From Halocalculus aciditolerans (lineage in GTDB: Archaea; Halobacteriota; Halobacteria; Halobacteriales; Halobacteriaceae), in contig NZ_BMPG01000006.1 in NCBI RefSeq assembly GCF_014647475.1, positions 1-64,000 of the forward strand: a stretch of 64,000 nucleotides of DNA, written 5' to 3'. Under the pieces are notes generated by a model. That model had not been told where the DNA came from, searched no databases, and was given only the letters and a program-made list of their open reading frames with translations. The translations under genes and the position numbers were made by a program. Below, piece after piece: positions 16,491-24,014 of this stretch; the stretch's first letter is position 1, and every line of letters starts with the position of its first letter.

Positions 16491-17689
16491 GCTCTAACCG
16501 AATCCGGTACGGGTTTGATCCCGTTCGCGTTCAGCATCCCGGTGTTCAAGCGCACGCCTACGGGTGCGCCTCCTTCGCCGCCAGTTTGGTTGCGAAGGAG
16601 TCGATAGCCGATGTTCTTCGCTGCGTTGTAGTCCGCGTGGTTCTCGTATCCACAGGATTGACAGCGGAAGGTGTCCTGCGACGGGCGGTTGTCCTCGTGG
16701 GTGAAGCCACACGACGAGCACCGTCGGGACGTGTTCTTCGGGTTCACCTGCTCAACCTGAATCCCGCGTCCCTCGGCCTTATACGAGACGTACTCGTACA
16801 GACGATTGAATGCCCACTCGTGGAACTTGCGGGCGTCGGGCATCCGATCGCGGATATCCGTCAGGTCCTCGAAGGCGATTACCGTGCAACCACTCTCGCT
16901 CGCTTCAGCGATGATGTCGTTCGCGATACGGTGAAGATACTGCTCGAAGCGCCCCGTCTCCTTGCGTCCGACCGCTTGGACGTTCTCGTGGGCCCACCGC
17001 GAACCACACTCCTGCAGCGACTTGCGGCGCTGGACGTACTTCGTTCGCCAGTGGTTGAGTTCGTCGGCAGACCAGAATGCGCCAGTCGAGGTAACGGCGA
17101 TGTTCTCGATCCCGAGGTCCACACCGAGAACCGTTCCGTTCTCGGCCGGTTTGGGATCGTCCACGTCCGCCTTTGTTCGGACGTGGAGGTAGAAGTCACC
17201 ACGGCGATAGTGGAGTGTCGCGCCTGTCGTCTCCCATCGTTCAGAACGCAGGTACTTCGAGTGGGGCGTGTCACGGGTTTTGTCGGGCAAGACGTACTCG
17301 GCGGTGACACGCCCATCGACGGTAGACAACACGGCGTGGTCGTCATGGAACGTGGCGTTGCGCTGGTTGTATTCGCAGAACGACGAGGAGAACGTCGGAA
17401 TCGAAGCGTACTCGCAGTTCTTCCACTCGGCGACGACGCTCTTGAGCGCGTCAACAGCACGGTTACGAGCCGATTGGACGTGGTTGCTGTGGAGTCGCGT
17501 CTGCTCGCGAACCTCGTCGTAGGTCATCTCATGCAGGACGGACGAACGGGTTTCAGCCCACTCTCCGTCCCACGCGGAGTCCACGACGTAATTGGCCGCC
17601 CACAGGAACTCGTCAATCGTCTCGTGGAGCAGGTCCGCCTGTTCGTCGGTCACGTCGAGTTTGACCGGGACAGTTCGACGGACCTCCAT
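16460..17689 (-). CDS. tnpB: TnpB RNA-guided nuclease
   Basis: The ATG at 17689 ([10 protein letters not shown]) is the standard start of haloarchaeal TnpB; a GTG three codons earlier is possible. The 409-residue protein retains the split RuvC triad D191 ([10 protein letters not shown]), E274 (IAFEDLT) and D353 ([11 protein letters not shown]) and the zinc ribbon CSSC...CQSC (C324, C327, C343, C346), so it looks catalytically intact. TnpB cuts DNA next to a target-adjacent motif under guidance of an RNA from the element's right end and helps the element persist. An AT-rich promoter (17711-17724) precedes it. Confidence 0.93.
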   Translation of the reverse strand: MEVRRTVPVKLDVTDEQADLLHETIDEFLWAANYVVDSAWDGEWAETRSSVLHEMTYDEVREQTRLHSNHVQSARNRAVDALKSVVAEWKNCEYASIPTFSSSFCEYNQRNATFHDDHAVLSTVDGRVTAEYVLPDKTRDTPHSKYLRSERWETTGATLHYRRGDFYLHVRTKADVDDPKPAENGTVLGVDLGIENIAVTSTGAFWSADELNHWRTKYVQRRKSLQECGSRWAHENVQAVGRKETGRFEQYLHRIANDIIAEASESGCTVIAFEDLTDIRDRMPDARKFHEWAFNRLYEYVSYKAEGRGIQVEQVNPKNTSRRCSSCGFTHEDNRPSQDTFRCQSCGYENHADYNAAKNIGYRLLRNQTGGEGGAPVGVRLNTGMLNANGIKPVPDSVRAGVHGESPPL

Positions 17690-17833
17690 ACAACTCACAA
17701 CTCAATCTATGCTTAAATGTATTAATATGGTCAGGTGGGGGATGCTGCCCTCCACCGGCAACGGCGGTAGCGTAGGCATGCGAACACATTCGTTCCCTCA
17801 GCTGCGGGGATCGGTTTCCACAGGGTGGTATCT

Positions 17834-18715
17834 ATGAACGGTCGTTACTCCGACTTTGAGGAACTGCGGCCGACCGGCGAGGCGTCCCACATTCCGGACA
17901 CGAGGCTGGACGACGGCTGTGAGGGTTCCCCCCGTCGGCAACGCGTCGCGACGAGCTCTGGTGGCTACCCTGATGTGGCGACGGCCGCCGATGGCGAGTG
18001 CCGGTCCTGTGGGGCGTCAGTCCCAGACGGCCAGACGAAATGCCGGTTCTGTCTCACCAACCATCTCGGGAGTGACGCCACTCGCACGGACGAGGCCGCG
18101 TCGACGACGTGCCTCGGCATCGTCCACCTGGTCGTCGAGTCGACCACGTTCTACGGCGCCGTCGCGAAGGGCGGCGCCGCGGCGAACCTCCTCTCCGCCA
18201 ACGAGGCGGAGCCGGTCGTCGACGACTACACGCTCATCTACGACCTCGACGAGGCGCCGGCGCGCCAGCTGGCCGAGCAATGGCCCTCACTCCCCGACGC
18301 GGTACAGGTGTCGTCAGAGGAGGGAGAGCGGCTTCTCAGTGCCGCCCGTGACCGGACTGGGTGGCACAGGCAGGAAGCGTCGGAGCGCCAGGAGCAGGCC
18401 CCGACGCGGCTCTACGACCAGCGTGGGGACGGCATCCGCGACGCGTCGCGTCTCGACGCGGTCCTCGACGACGCCGACGACGCGGTGTGGCTGGTTCCAG
18501 CGATAGCGCTGACCGAATCCACTGGCGAGGCTGCGGCTGATCACCAGGAGTCGTCGGTACCGACGACGCAGGAACTCGACTGTCAAACCTGTGGACGGGC
18601 GACCGACCATCGGTTTAAGACCCACGAGTCGGTCCCGGATGCGGCGTGGACGGGACAACCGATCTGGGAGTGTCGGGTGTGTGGCTCGGCTCGCTACGGA
18701 CCCAGTCTCGAGTAG
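17834..18715 (+). CDS. Haloarchaeal plasmid protein with N- and C-terminal zinc knuckles
   Basis: A 293-residue protein with an N-terminal zinc ribbon (CRSC...CRFC, about 56-75), an alpha/beta centre (about 90-160, STTFYGAVAKGGAAANLL) and a second ribbon at the C-terminus (CQTC...CRVC). The paired ribbons flanking a globular domain suggest nucleic-acid or protein binding. GTG at 17825 is an alternative start. It lies just beyond the left end of the tnpB element and is followed 20 bp after the stop by palindrome copy 2. Function unknown. Confidence 0.7.
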   Translation: MNGRYSDFEELRPTGEASHIPDTRLDDGCEGSPRRQRVATSSGGYPDVATAADGECRSCGASVPDGQTKCRFCLTNHLGSDATRTDEAASTTCLGIVHLVVESTTFYGAVAKGGAAANLLSANEAEPVVDDYTLIYDLDEAPARQLAEQWPSLPDAVQVSSEEGERLLSAARDRTGWHRQEASERQEQAPTRLYDQRGDGIRDASRLDAVLDDADDAVWLVPAIALTESTGEAAADHQESSVPTTQELDCQTCGRATDHRFKTHESVPDAAWTGQPIWECRVCGSARYGPSLE

Positions 18716-18734
18716 CGCCAGTGCTGGGCGTCGA

Positions 18735-18776
18735 TTAACCAACACCCTGCGAGTAGCGTCGAGGTTCGTTGGTTAA
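18735..18776. repeat. TTAACCAAC palindrome, copy 2
   Basis: Perfect 9-bp arms (18735-18743, 18768-18776) around 24 bp, starting 20 bp after a stop codon. Confidence 0.85.
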
Positions 18777-18811
18777 GGCAGCGAGCTCCTGCAAGCCCGA
18801 CGCCAGTCTCG

Positions 18812-19042
18812 ATGGGGTGTCTTTCCGCGCCGGCGAGTGGTGAGGCGCTTCCGATGGAGCAAGAGTTCAAACAGGGCTACCGGATGCATCGTATACTCAG
18901 CAATCTCAACCGACTCGATGTCGATCGATTGGACGCCGCCGATCGAGAGCGAGTCGAGACCGCGAGAGACCTCCTGGAAGAGGTGAGCCTTCTCACGCGG
19001 CCGGGCGACGGAGCCGGGGTGGACGCCCACGCAGACTCCTAA
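18812..19042 (+). CDS. Small hypothetical protein
   Basis: Up to 76 residues; a start at ATG 18854 (MEQEFKQGYRMHRIL, 62 residues) is at least as likely because the first residues from 18812 look non-coding. The product is a charged helical protein (LNRLDVDRLDAADRERVETARDLLEEV) that could dimerise. It follows palindrome copy 2 and precedes a hairpin-cassette gene. Function unknown. Confidence 0.5.
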   Translation: MGCLSAPASGEALPMEQEFKQGYRMHRILSNLNRLDVDRLDAADRERVETARDLLEEVSLLTRPGDGAGVDAHADS

Positions 19043-19084
19043 CTGGCGTCGTCGGCCACGCCTCGGGAGGCACCTCTCACGTCG

Positions 19085-19112
19085 GTTTATCTCCCCCGAT
19101 AGGGGTGCGGGG
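19085..19112 (+). promoter_or_regulatory. T-rich plus GC-hairpin element of gene 19134
   Basis: GTTTATC, then CCCCC-gata-GGGG (19093-19105) and TGCGGGGG, 22 bases before the ATG. Confidence 0.55.
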
Positions 19113-19133
19113 GCGACCCCGTGAACTCCAGAC

Positions 19134-19514
19134 ATGGCGACACTGCAAGCTGCGACGACATCGACCGGCGCGATCGTATCGGATCCGCAGGCAGTCCGCG
19201 AGCTTTGTGAGAGCTACTGCTTCGGGACGCTCGACTGGGAGGTGACCGAAGACGGAGAGCTCACCATCTGGGGGTACGACGACTTCGAGGTGTACGAGGC
19301 GCGGGAGAACGGCCTCCCGGACTACGAAGGCGGGATCGTGACCCACGAATTCCTGCGAGAACTCGCCGACCACCTCGAAGCCAACGAAGAACTCGATATC
19401 CAGACGGCGGGGTTCACCAAATGCCGCTTCCCAGTCCTGGCCAAGCGGTACGTCGTTCGCCATGGCGAAGTCCTCCAGGCGGACCTCAGTTCCCCCGACC
19501 CGATCGACGAGTAG
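19134..19514 (+). CDS. Hypothetical acidic protein
   Basis: A 126-residue protein with aromatic-rich strands (GTLDWEVTEDGELTIWGY) and a helical middle (THEFLRELADHLEANEEL), plausibly an alpha-beta fold; two isolated Cys only. No known motif. Single gene with its own upstream hairpin cassette; the next gene 67 bp downstream has its own cassette too, so these are probably separate transcription units. Confidence 0.65.
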   Translation: MATLQAATTSTGAIVSDPQAVRELCESYCFGTLDWEVTEDGELTIWGYDDFEVYEARENGLPDYEGGIVTHEFLRELADHLEANEELDIQTAGFTKCRFPVLAKRYVVRHGEVLQADLSSPDPIDE

Positions 19515-19516
19515 CG

Positions 19517-19544
19517 TTGTTCGTCCCCCGGGAGGGGTGCGGGG
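19517..19544 (+). promoter_or_regulatory. T-rich plus GC-hairpin element of gene 19582
   Basis: GTTGTTCGT, then CCCCC-ggga-GGGG (19525-19537) and TGCGGGG, 38 bases before the ATG; near-identical in core to the element at 19093. Confidence 0.55.
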
Positions 19545-19581
19545 CGATCCAGTCGCGGTCGCCCCGTGAGGTGATTGCTCG

Positions 19582-20244
19582 ATGGGACACCGCGCACTCG
19601 TTGCGTACGAACGCACGGACGGACAGTACACGCTCCACTACAGCCATTGGGGGGCAGCGAACCTGAAGCTCAAGCACCGAATCTCGGCTGAGTCGCCGTT
19701 CGGTGGTGACGACACCGACTCCAAGTGGGCGAAACAGCTCCTCGCAGAGCTTGCTGATGGCCTCGAGGCAGATGCGGTCGACGGCTACCTCGCTGGCGAG
19801 GATCGTCCGTCGTCGGTCGTCGAGCCGAAGCCCCGCGCCACCGGGCTCACCCTCGACGAGATCGTCGCGGACCATCTCGACTACCTCCACCACGAGGCGT
19901 TCTTCGTGGTGTCGACGACGTTCGAGGTGACCGCCTATCGGACGCTGTGGTTCGGGCTCCAGTACGACTCGGAGACGGTCGAACAGGGAGAGACCGTCGG
20001 GAACGGCGCGCTCGCGACGGTGCGCTGGTACGACGGTGAGCCGGTCGGCGACGGCCACCTGCAGGGACAGTTCGCGGCCCTCAAAGACGTCGTCGGCGAC
20101 ATGCTCGACAAGGGCGTCTTCACGCCGTCGACGGCGAGACAGTACCTGAAACGGAAGCTGGCCGAGCGAGTCGGAGACCGACAGGAGCTGCTCATTCCGA
20201 CCGGAGAATTACCCTTCGAGAAGGCGAGTCTCAGCAAGCCGTAA
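19582..20244 (+). CDS. Conserved haloarchaeal plasmid protein (DUF6735-like)
   Basis: A 220-residue protein starting MGHRALVAYER, which I associate with a haloarchaeal domain of unknown function (DUF6735-like, from memory). It has an N-terminal beta-rich part (YTLHYSHWGAANLKLKHRI) and helical middle; no catalytic cluster is visible. The family recurs on haloarchaeal plasmids and proviruses. Function unknown. Confidence 0.65.
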   Translation: MGHRALVAYERTDGQYTLHYSHWGAANLKLKHRISAESPFGGDDTDSKWAKQLLAELADGLEADAVDGYLAGEDRPSSVVEPKPRATGLTLDEIVADHLDYLHHEAFFVVSTTFEVTAYRTLWFGLQYDSETVEQGETVGNGALATVRWYDGEPVGDGHLQGQFAALKDVVGDMLDKGVFTPSTARQYLKRKLAERVGDRQELLIPTGELPFEKASLSKP

Positions 20245-20281
20245 CACCACTTCCTTAGTGGATCCCGGGAAACACCCAAGT

Positions 20282-20566
20282 ATGTCAAATCAGCCTAAAG
20301 ACGGTGTTCGTGTTTGGCTTGTCGAGCGGACGTACTCCGATGACGAACAGAATCTGATCATCCTCACCTACGCAACACCCGATGGCGAACAGTACTATCG
20401 GAAGGAACGAGCACTAACCTCATTCACCGACGTCCGAGATACGACGGCAGCAGTCGACGCTGAACCCGACAATCTCGGCACGGTCGATGACCCCGACCTC
20501 CAGGAACAATACGCGGCCGAAGCGCAGCGAATGCAGGAGGTCCACGACCCGGACGACGTGATCTGA
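20282..20566 (+). CDS. Small hypothetical protein
   Basis: A 94-residue protein from ATG 20282. It begins with beta strands (VRVWLVERTYSDDEQNLIILTYATPDG) followed by an acidic helical tail, a fold seen in many small haloarchaeal plasmid proteins. No cassette hairpin precedes it. Function unknown. Confidence 0.6.
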   Translation: MSNQPKDGVRVWLVERTYSDDEQNLIILTYATPDGEQYYRKERALTSFTDVRDTTAAVDAEPDNLGTVDDPDLQEQYAAEAQRMQEVHDPDDVI

Positions 20567-20627
20567 TACCCGCCAGTAGACATCGCCCCGGGCCATGGGT
20601 TATGTCGTAGGAGGCCGTACACAGGGT

Positions 20628-21377
20628 ATGCGCGAACTCGTCTTCGCCCTCGAATACGAGCCGGGCTGTAACCGGGTGGCGGACGCCCTCGCCGACCACC
20701 CCGACGCCCGTGTCCGCTCGCTCTCGCTGCACGCCACTGCCGAGCGTCTCTGGCGGGTTGACCACGCCACCGGAACTCCTGAGGCGCTCGACGCCATCGA
20801 GGACGCCTTTCTCACCGGCGACTACTACGCTGACTGTCTCGCCACCGAGGACTGTGGCGCCACACAGACGACTCGTGTGCTGGATCGGACGGACGACACG
20901 CTCATCCTCTACTCCGACTGGGAGCGCACTCCGACCTGCGCCTCAGTTCCCCATATCGCTCGAGATCACCTCGGCGACGGCGTCTTGTTCGAGACCCGTC
21001 ACGAGGGGCGCCACTACACGTGGCGACTCATCCACTCCGGCGATGGTGACGTGGCGGCGTTCTTCGACGCTCTCGAAGTCGCCGTGGGGGAGTGTGCACA
21101 AATGGAGATGCTCCGCACAGCGGACACAACAACATCAGCTGGGGGACGCGACGGGACACCGAGCGGCCTACCGCCAGCCCAAGAGGCCGCTCTTCAGGCT
21201 GCGGTTGAACACGGCTATTACGAGTCGCCCCGCGAGGTCGACGTCGGCGAGCTCGCCGAGCATCTCGACGTGCCACGGTCAACACTCACCTACCGACTCC
21301 GTCGGGCGGAAGAACATTTGGCGAAGCAACATGTCGCCGGCGAGCGGGTAGCTGAAGAACGGCTGGCATCACACTGA
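20628..21377 (+). CDS. Bat-type HTH regulator beside metal exporter
   Basis: The 249-residue protein (ATG 20628) has an N-terminal ligand-sensing region of the haloarchaeal Bat/HTH-10 type and a C-terminal helix-turn-helix (about 180-240: QEAALQAAVEHGYYESPREVDVGELAEHLDVPRS..., shown here only in part; LTYRLRRAEEHLA). It ends 60 bp before a Zn/Cd-type ATPase gene in the same direction, with a perfect 14-bp palindrome between. It probably senses metal or stress and controls the exporter; Cys residues around 70-80 and 105 could bind metal. Confidence 0.7.
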   Translation: MRELVFALEYEPGCNRVADALADHPDARVRSLSLHATAERLWRVDHATGTPEALDAIEDAFLTGDYYADCLATEDCGATQTTRVLDRTDDTLILYSDWERTPTCASVPHIARDHLGDGVLFETRHEGRHYTWRLIHSGDGDVAAFFDALEVAVGECAQMEMLRTADTTTSAGGRDGTPSGLPPAQEAALQAAVEHGYYESPREVDVGELAEHLDVPRSTLTYRLRRAEEHLAKQHVAGERVAEERLASH

Positions 21378-21386
21378 CGCCAGTAG

Positions 21387-21400
21387 TTGGAATATTCCAA
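21387..21400. promoter_or_regulatory. Perfect palindrome operator candidate (TTGGAATATTCCAA)
   Basis: A 14-bp perfect palindrome 38 bp before the ATG of the metal ATPase, immediately followed by an AATAAA element. Likely operator of a dimeric metal-responsive repressor. Confidence 0.6.
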
Positions 21401-21437
21401 TAAAGACCTATCGAACTCCCGCTCCTACCGTGAAGTG

Positions 21438-23828
21438 ATGACAGAGAATCCGAATATAGCGGGACAGGCGAGCGGGGGCGGGCAGCGACAGGAGTTGACC
21501 GCCCGCTTCACCGTCCCCGAGATGGACTGTCCCTCCTGCGCCCAGAAGGTCGACAAGAGCCTCCAGCGCGTCGACGGCGTCGTCGACGCGACGCTCCAGC
21601 CGACCACCGGCACGGCGACTGTTACGTACGACCCTGACCGAATCAGCGAATCCGACGTGGTCCAAGCGATCGAAGGTGCCGGCTATGAGGTCGTCGGAGG
21701 TTCGGACGCCGAGAGCGATGAGCGAGAGGAGTCGGGCAATGGCGTCGACATCGCGCCACCGTCGGAGGTCTGGACGAGTCCCCGCGCGAAGAAGACGTGG
21801 CTCGGCGCGGCGTTCGTCACGCTCGGTCTCCTCTTCGAGTTCCTCCTCACCGGGCAGAACGTCACAGTGGCGAGCGTCCTCGAGTACCCGCTCCATATCG
21901 CAGATGTTCTGTTCCTCGGCGCCGTCGCGGCCAGTGGCATCCCGGTCGTCCGTAGCGGGTACTACTCCGCGAAGAACCGAAGTCTGGACATCGACCTGCT
22001 GATGGGGACGGCGATCATCGCGGCGACCGGTATCGGCTACTTCGTCGAGGCCGCCACGCTGGCCGTCCTGTTCAGCATCGCCGAACTGCTCGAGGACTAT
22101 GCGATGGACAGGGCACGGGACTCCCTGCGCGAGCTGATGGAACTCTCGCCCGACGAGGCGACCGTCCGTCGCGATGGTGAGGAAGTGACCGTTCCCGCCG
22201 AGGAGGTCGACGTTGGCGAGACCGTCGTCGTCCGCCCCGGCGACAAGATTCCGCTCGACGGGACGGTCATCGACGGCGAGAGTGCAGTCGACCAGTCGCC
22301 GATCACGGGCGAGAGTGTCCCCGTCGACAAGGCTACCGGTGACGAGGTCTACGCCGGCGCGATCAACGAAGAGGGGTACCTCGAGGTAGAGGTTACCTCG
22401 ACCGCTGGCGATTCGACGCTCTCGCGCATCATCGAGATGGTACAGGGTGCACAGGCGAAGAAAACCGAGTCTGAGCAGTTCGTCGACCGCTTCTCGGGCT
22501 ACTACACGCCTCTCGTCGTCGCGCTGGCAATCCTGACCGCCGCCATCCCGCCGCTGGTCATTGCCGACCCGGTGTCGGTGGACCTCGCCGGATACGGATT
22601 CACCTTCGCGGGCAGCTGGCAGACGTGGTTCATCCGCGGGCTCACGCTGCTGGTGATCGCCTGCCCGTGTGCGTTCGTCATCTCCACACCCGTCTCGGTG
22701 GTGTCGGGCATTACTAGCGCCGCGAAGAACGGTGTCCTGATCAAGGGCGGCAACTATCTGGAGGCGATGGGCGAGGTCGATGCCGTTGCCGTCGACAAGA
22801 CCGGGACGCTCACCAAGGGCGAACTCGCCGTCACCGACGTCGTTCCGGTGGGTGACACCACGGAGGACGATCTGCTCCGTCGCGCCGCAGGGCTGGAGCG
22901 GCGCAGTGAGCATCCCATCGCCACGGCGATTCTCGCCCGCGCTGAAGAGGCAGGCGTAGGCAACCTGCCCGACCCGACTGGCTTCGAGAGCCTCACCGGG
23001 AGGGGCATCCGCGGCGAGATCGACGGCGAGACGTACTATGCGGGTAAGCCAGCGCTCTTCGAAGAGCTCGGCTTCGACCTCGCTCGGGCACGCCGCGAAA
23101 CGGACGGCGGCGTCATGGCGGAAGAGGCGGCCGAGGTCGACGACGGGGCGTTCGCCGAGGATGCCCTCTCCGCGCTGGAGCAGGAGGGCAAGACGGTCGT
23201 TATCGTCGGGACGGAGTCGGAACTGCTGGGTGCAATCGCCATCGCCGACGAGGTGCGCCCGGCCTCAAAGCGGGCCGTCGAACGCCTGCACGAGTTGGGC
23301 GTCAAGCGCGTGGTAATGTTGACCGGCGACAACGAGGGAACTGCCCGCGCTATCGCCGAGCAGGTCGGTGTCGATGAGTATCGCGCAGAACTCCTGCCCG
23401 ACGAGAAGGTCGACGCAGTCGAGGAGTTGCAGGCGGGGTACGGCGAGGTGGCGATGGTCGGTGACGGCATCAACGACGCGCCCGCGCTCGCCACCGCAGA
23501 GGTCGGCATCGCGATGGGCGCAGCCGGCACCGACACCGCTCTTGAGACGGCCGATATTGCGTTGATGGGCGACGACGTCGGGAAGCTCCCGTACCTGTAC
23601 GACCTGTCGCGTACGGCCAACGGCGTGATCCGGCAGAACATCTGGGCGAGCCTCGGCGTAAAGCTCCTGCTGGCGCTGGGCGTGCCGCTGGGTCTGGTCA
23701 GCGTTGCGTTGGCGGTCGTTGTCGGTGATATGGGGATGAGCCTCGGTGTCACCGGGAACGCGATGCGGTTGTCGCGAATCGCGCCTGAACGCATGGACGG
23801 TAAGACTGGCCAAGAAATGGGTGTATGA
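21438..23828 (+). CDS. Heavy-metal P1B-type ATPase (Zn/Cd/Pb type)
   Basis: The 796-residue membrane ATPase starts at ATG 21438. It has an HMA domain with C31-P-S-C34, membrane helices, a TGES-type actuator loop (ITGES), CPC at 409-411 in the ion path, the phosphorylation site DKTGT with D453, a SEHP motif and the GDGINDAPA hinge. The last helices contain DMGMSLGVTGNAMRL, where the Asp after VVG marks the Zn2+/Cd2+ subgroup rather than copper pumps. It exports divalent metal from the cytoplasm. Cargo gene with its probable regulator upstream. Confidence 0.93.
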   Translation: MTENPNIAGQASGGGQRQELTARFTVPEMDCPSCAQKVDKSLQRVDGVVDATLQPTTGTATVTYDPDRISESDVVQAIEGAGYEVVGGSDAESDEREESGNGVDIAPPSEVWTSPRAKKTWLGAAFVTLGLLFEFLLTGQNVTVASVLEYPLHIADVLFLGAVAASGIPVVRSGYYSAKNRSLDIDLLMGTAIIAATGIGYFVEAATLAVLFSIAELLEDYAMDRARDSLRELMELSPDEATVRRDGEEVTVPAEEVDVGETVVVRPGDKIPLDGTVIDGESAVDQSPITGESVPVDKATGDEVYAGAINEEGYLEVEVTSTAGDSTLSRIIEMVQGAQAKKTESEQFVDRFSGYYTPLVVALAILTAAIPPLVIADPVSVDLAGYGFTFAGSWQTWFIRGLTLLVIACPCAFVISTPVSVVSGITSAAKNGVLIKGGNYLEAMGEVDAVAVDKTGTLTKGELAVTDVVPVGDTTEDDLLRRAAGLERRSEHPIATAILARAEEAGVGNLPDPTGFESLTGRGIRGEIDGETYYAGKPALFEELGFDLARARRETDGGVMAEEAAEVDDGAFAEDALSALEQEGKTVVIVGTESELLGAIAIADEVRPASKRAVERLHELGVKRVVMLTGDNEGTARAIAEQVGVDEYRAELLPDEKVDAVEELQAGYGEVAMVGDGINDAPALATAEVGIAMGAAGTDTALETADIALMGDDVGKLPYLYDLSRTANGVIRQNIWASLGVKLLLALGVPLGLVSVALAVVVGDMGMSLGVTGNAMRLSRIAPERMDGKTGQEMGV

Positions 23829-24014
23829 ACCCATGAAGACTAGCGAGAAAGACAGTGCCACCTTATGCAGAACTGTGTCACTCGTCGAACACGAGAGCAA
23901 CGAGCTCTCTGAACCCCTTCGGGCAGGTCCAACGAACACGTCGAACTGCTCGAATCCCGTCTCCCGAGAACGGGAACAAGAATAAGGTTACTCCGTTTGA
24001 AATCTTCCACAATA

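Larger units (their letters stand above)
16440..17760 (-). mobile_element. IS1341-type (IS200/IS605 family) element with tnpB only
   Basis: Contains tnpB but no Y1 transposase tnpA, so it would need one in trans. The gene's 3' end forms a CCGCCT-cttt-AGGTGG hairpin (16455-16470), as at the right end of these elements, and an imperfect hairpin (17734-17756, GGTGGGGG with CCCTCCACC) lies at the left side. Exact boundaries are uncertain. Confidence 0.6.

Noticed and set aside
16481-17716. 411-codon frame antisense to tnpB
   Set aside because: tnpB on the other strand has all RuvC and zinc residues; the antisense product has none.
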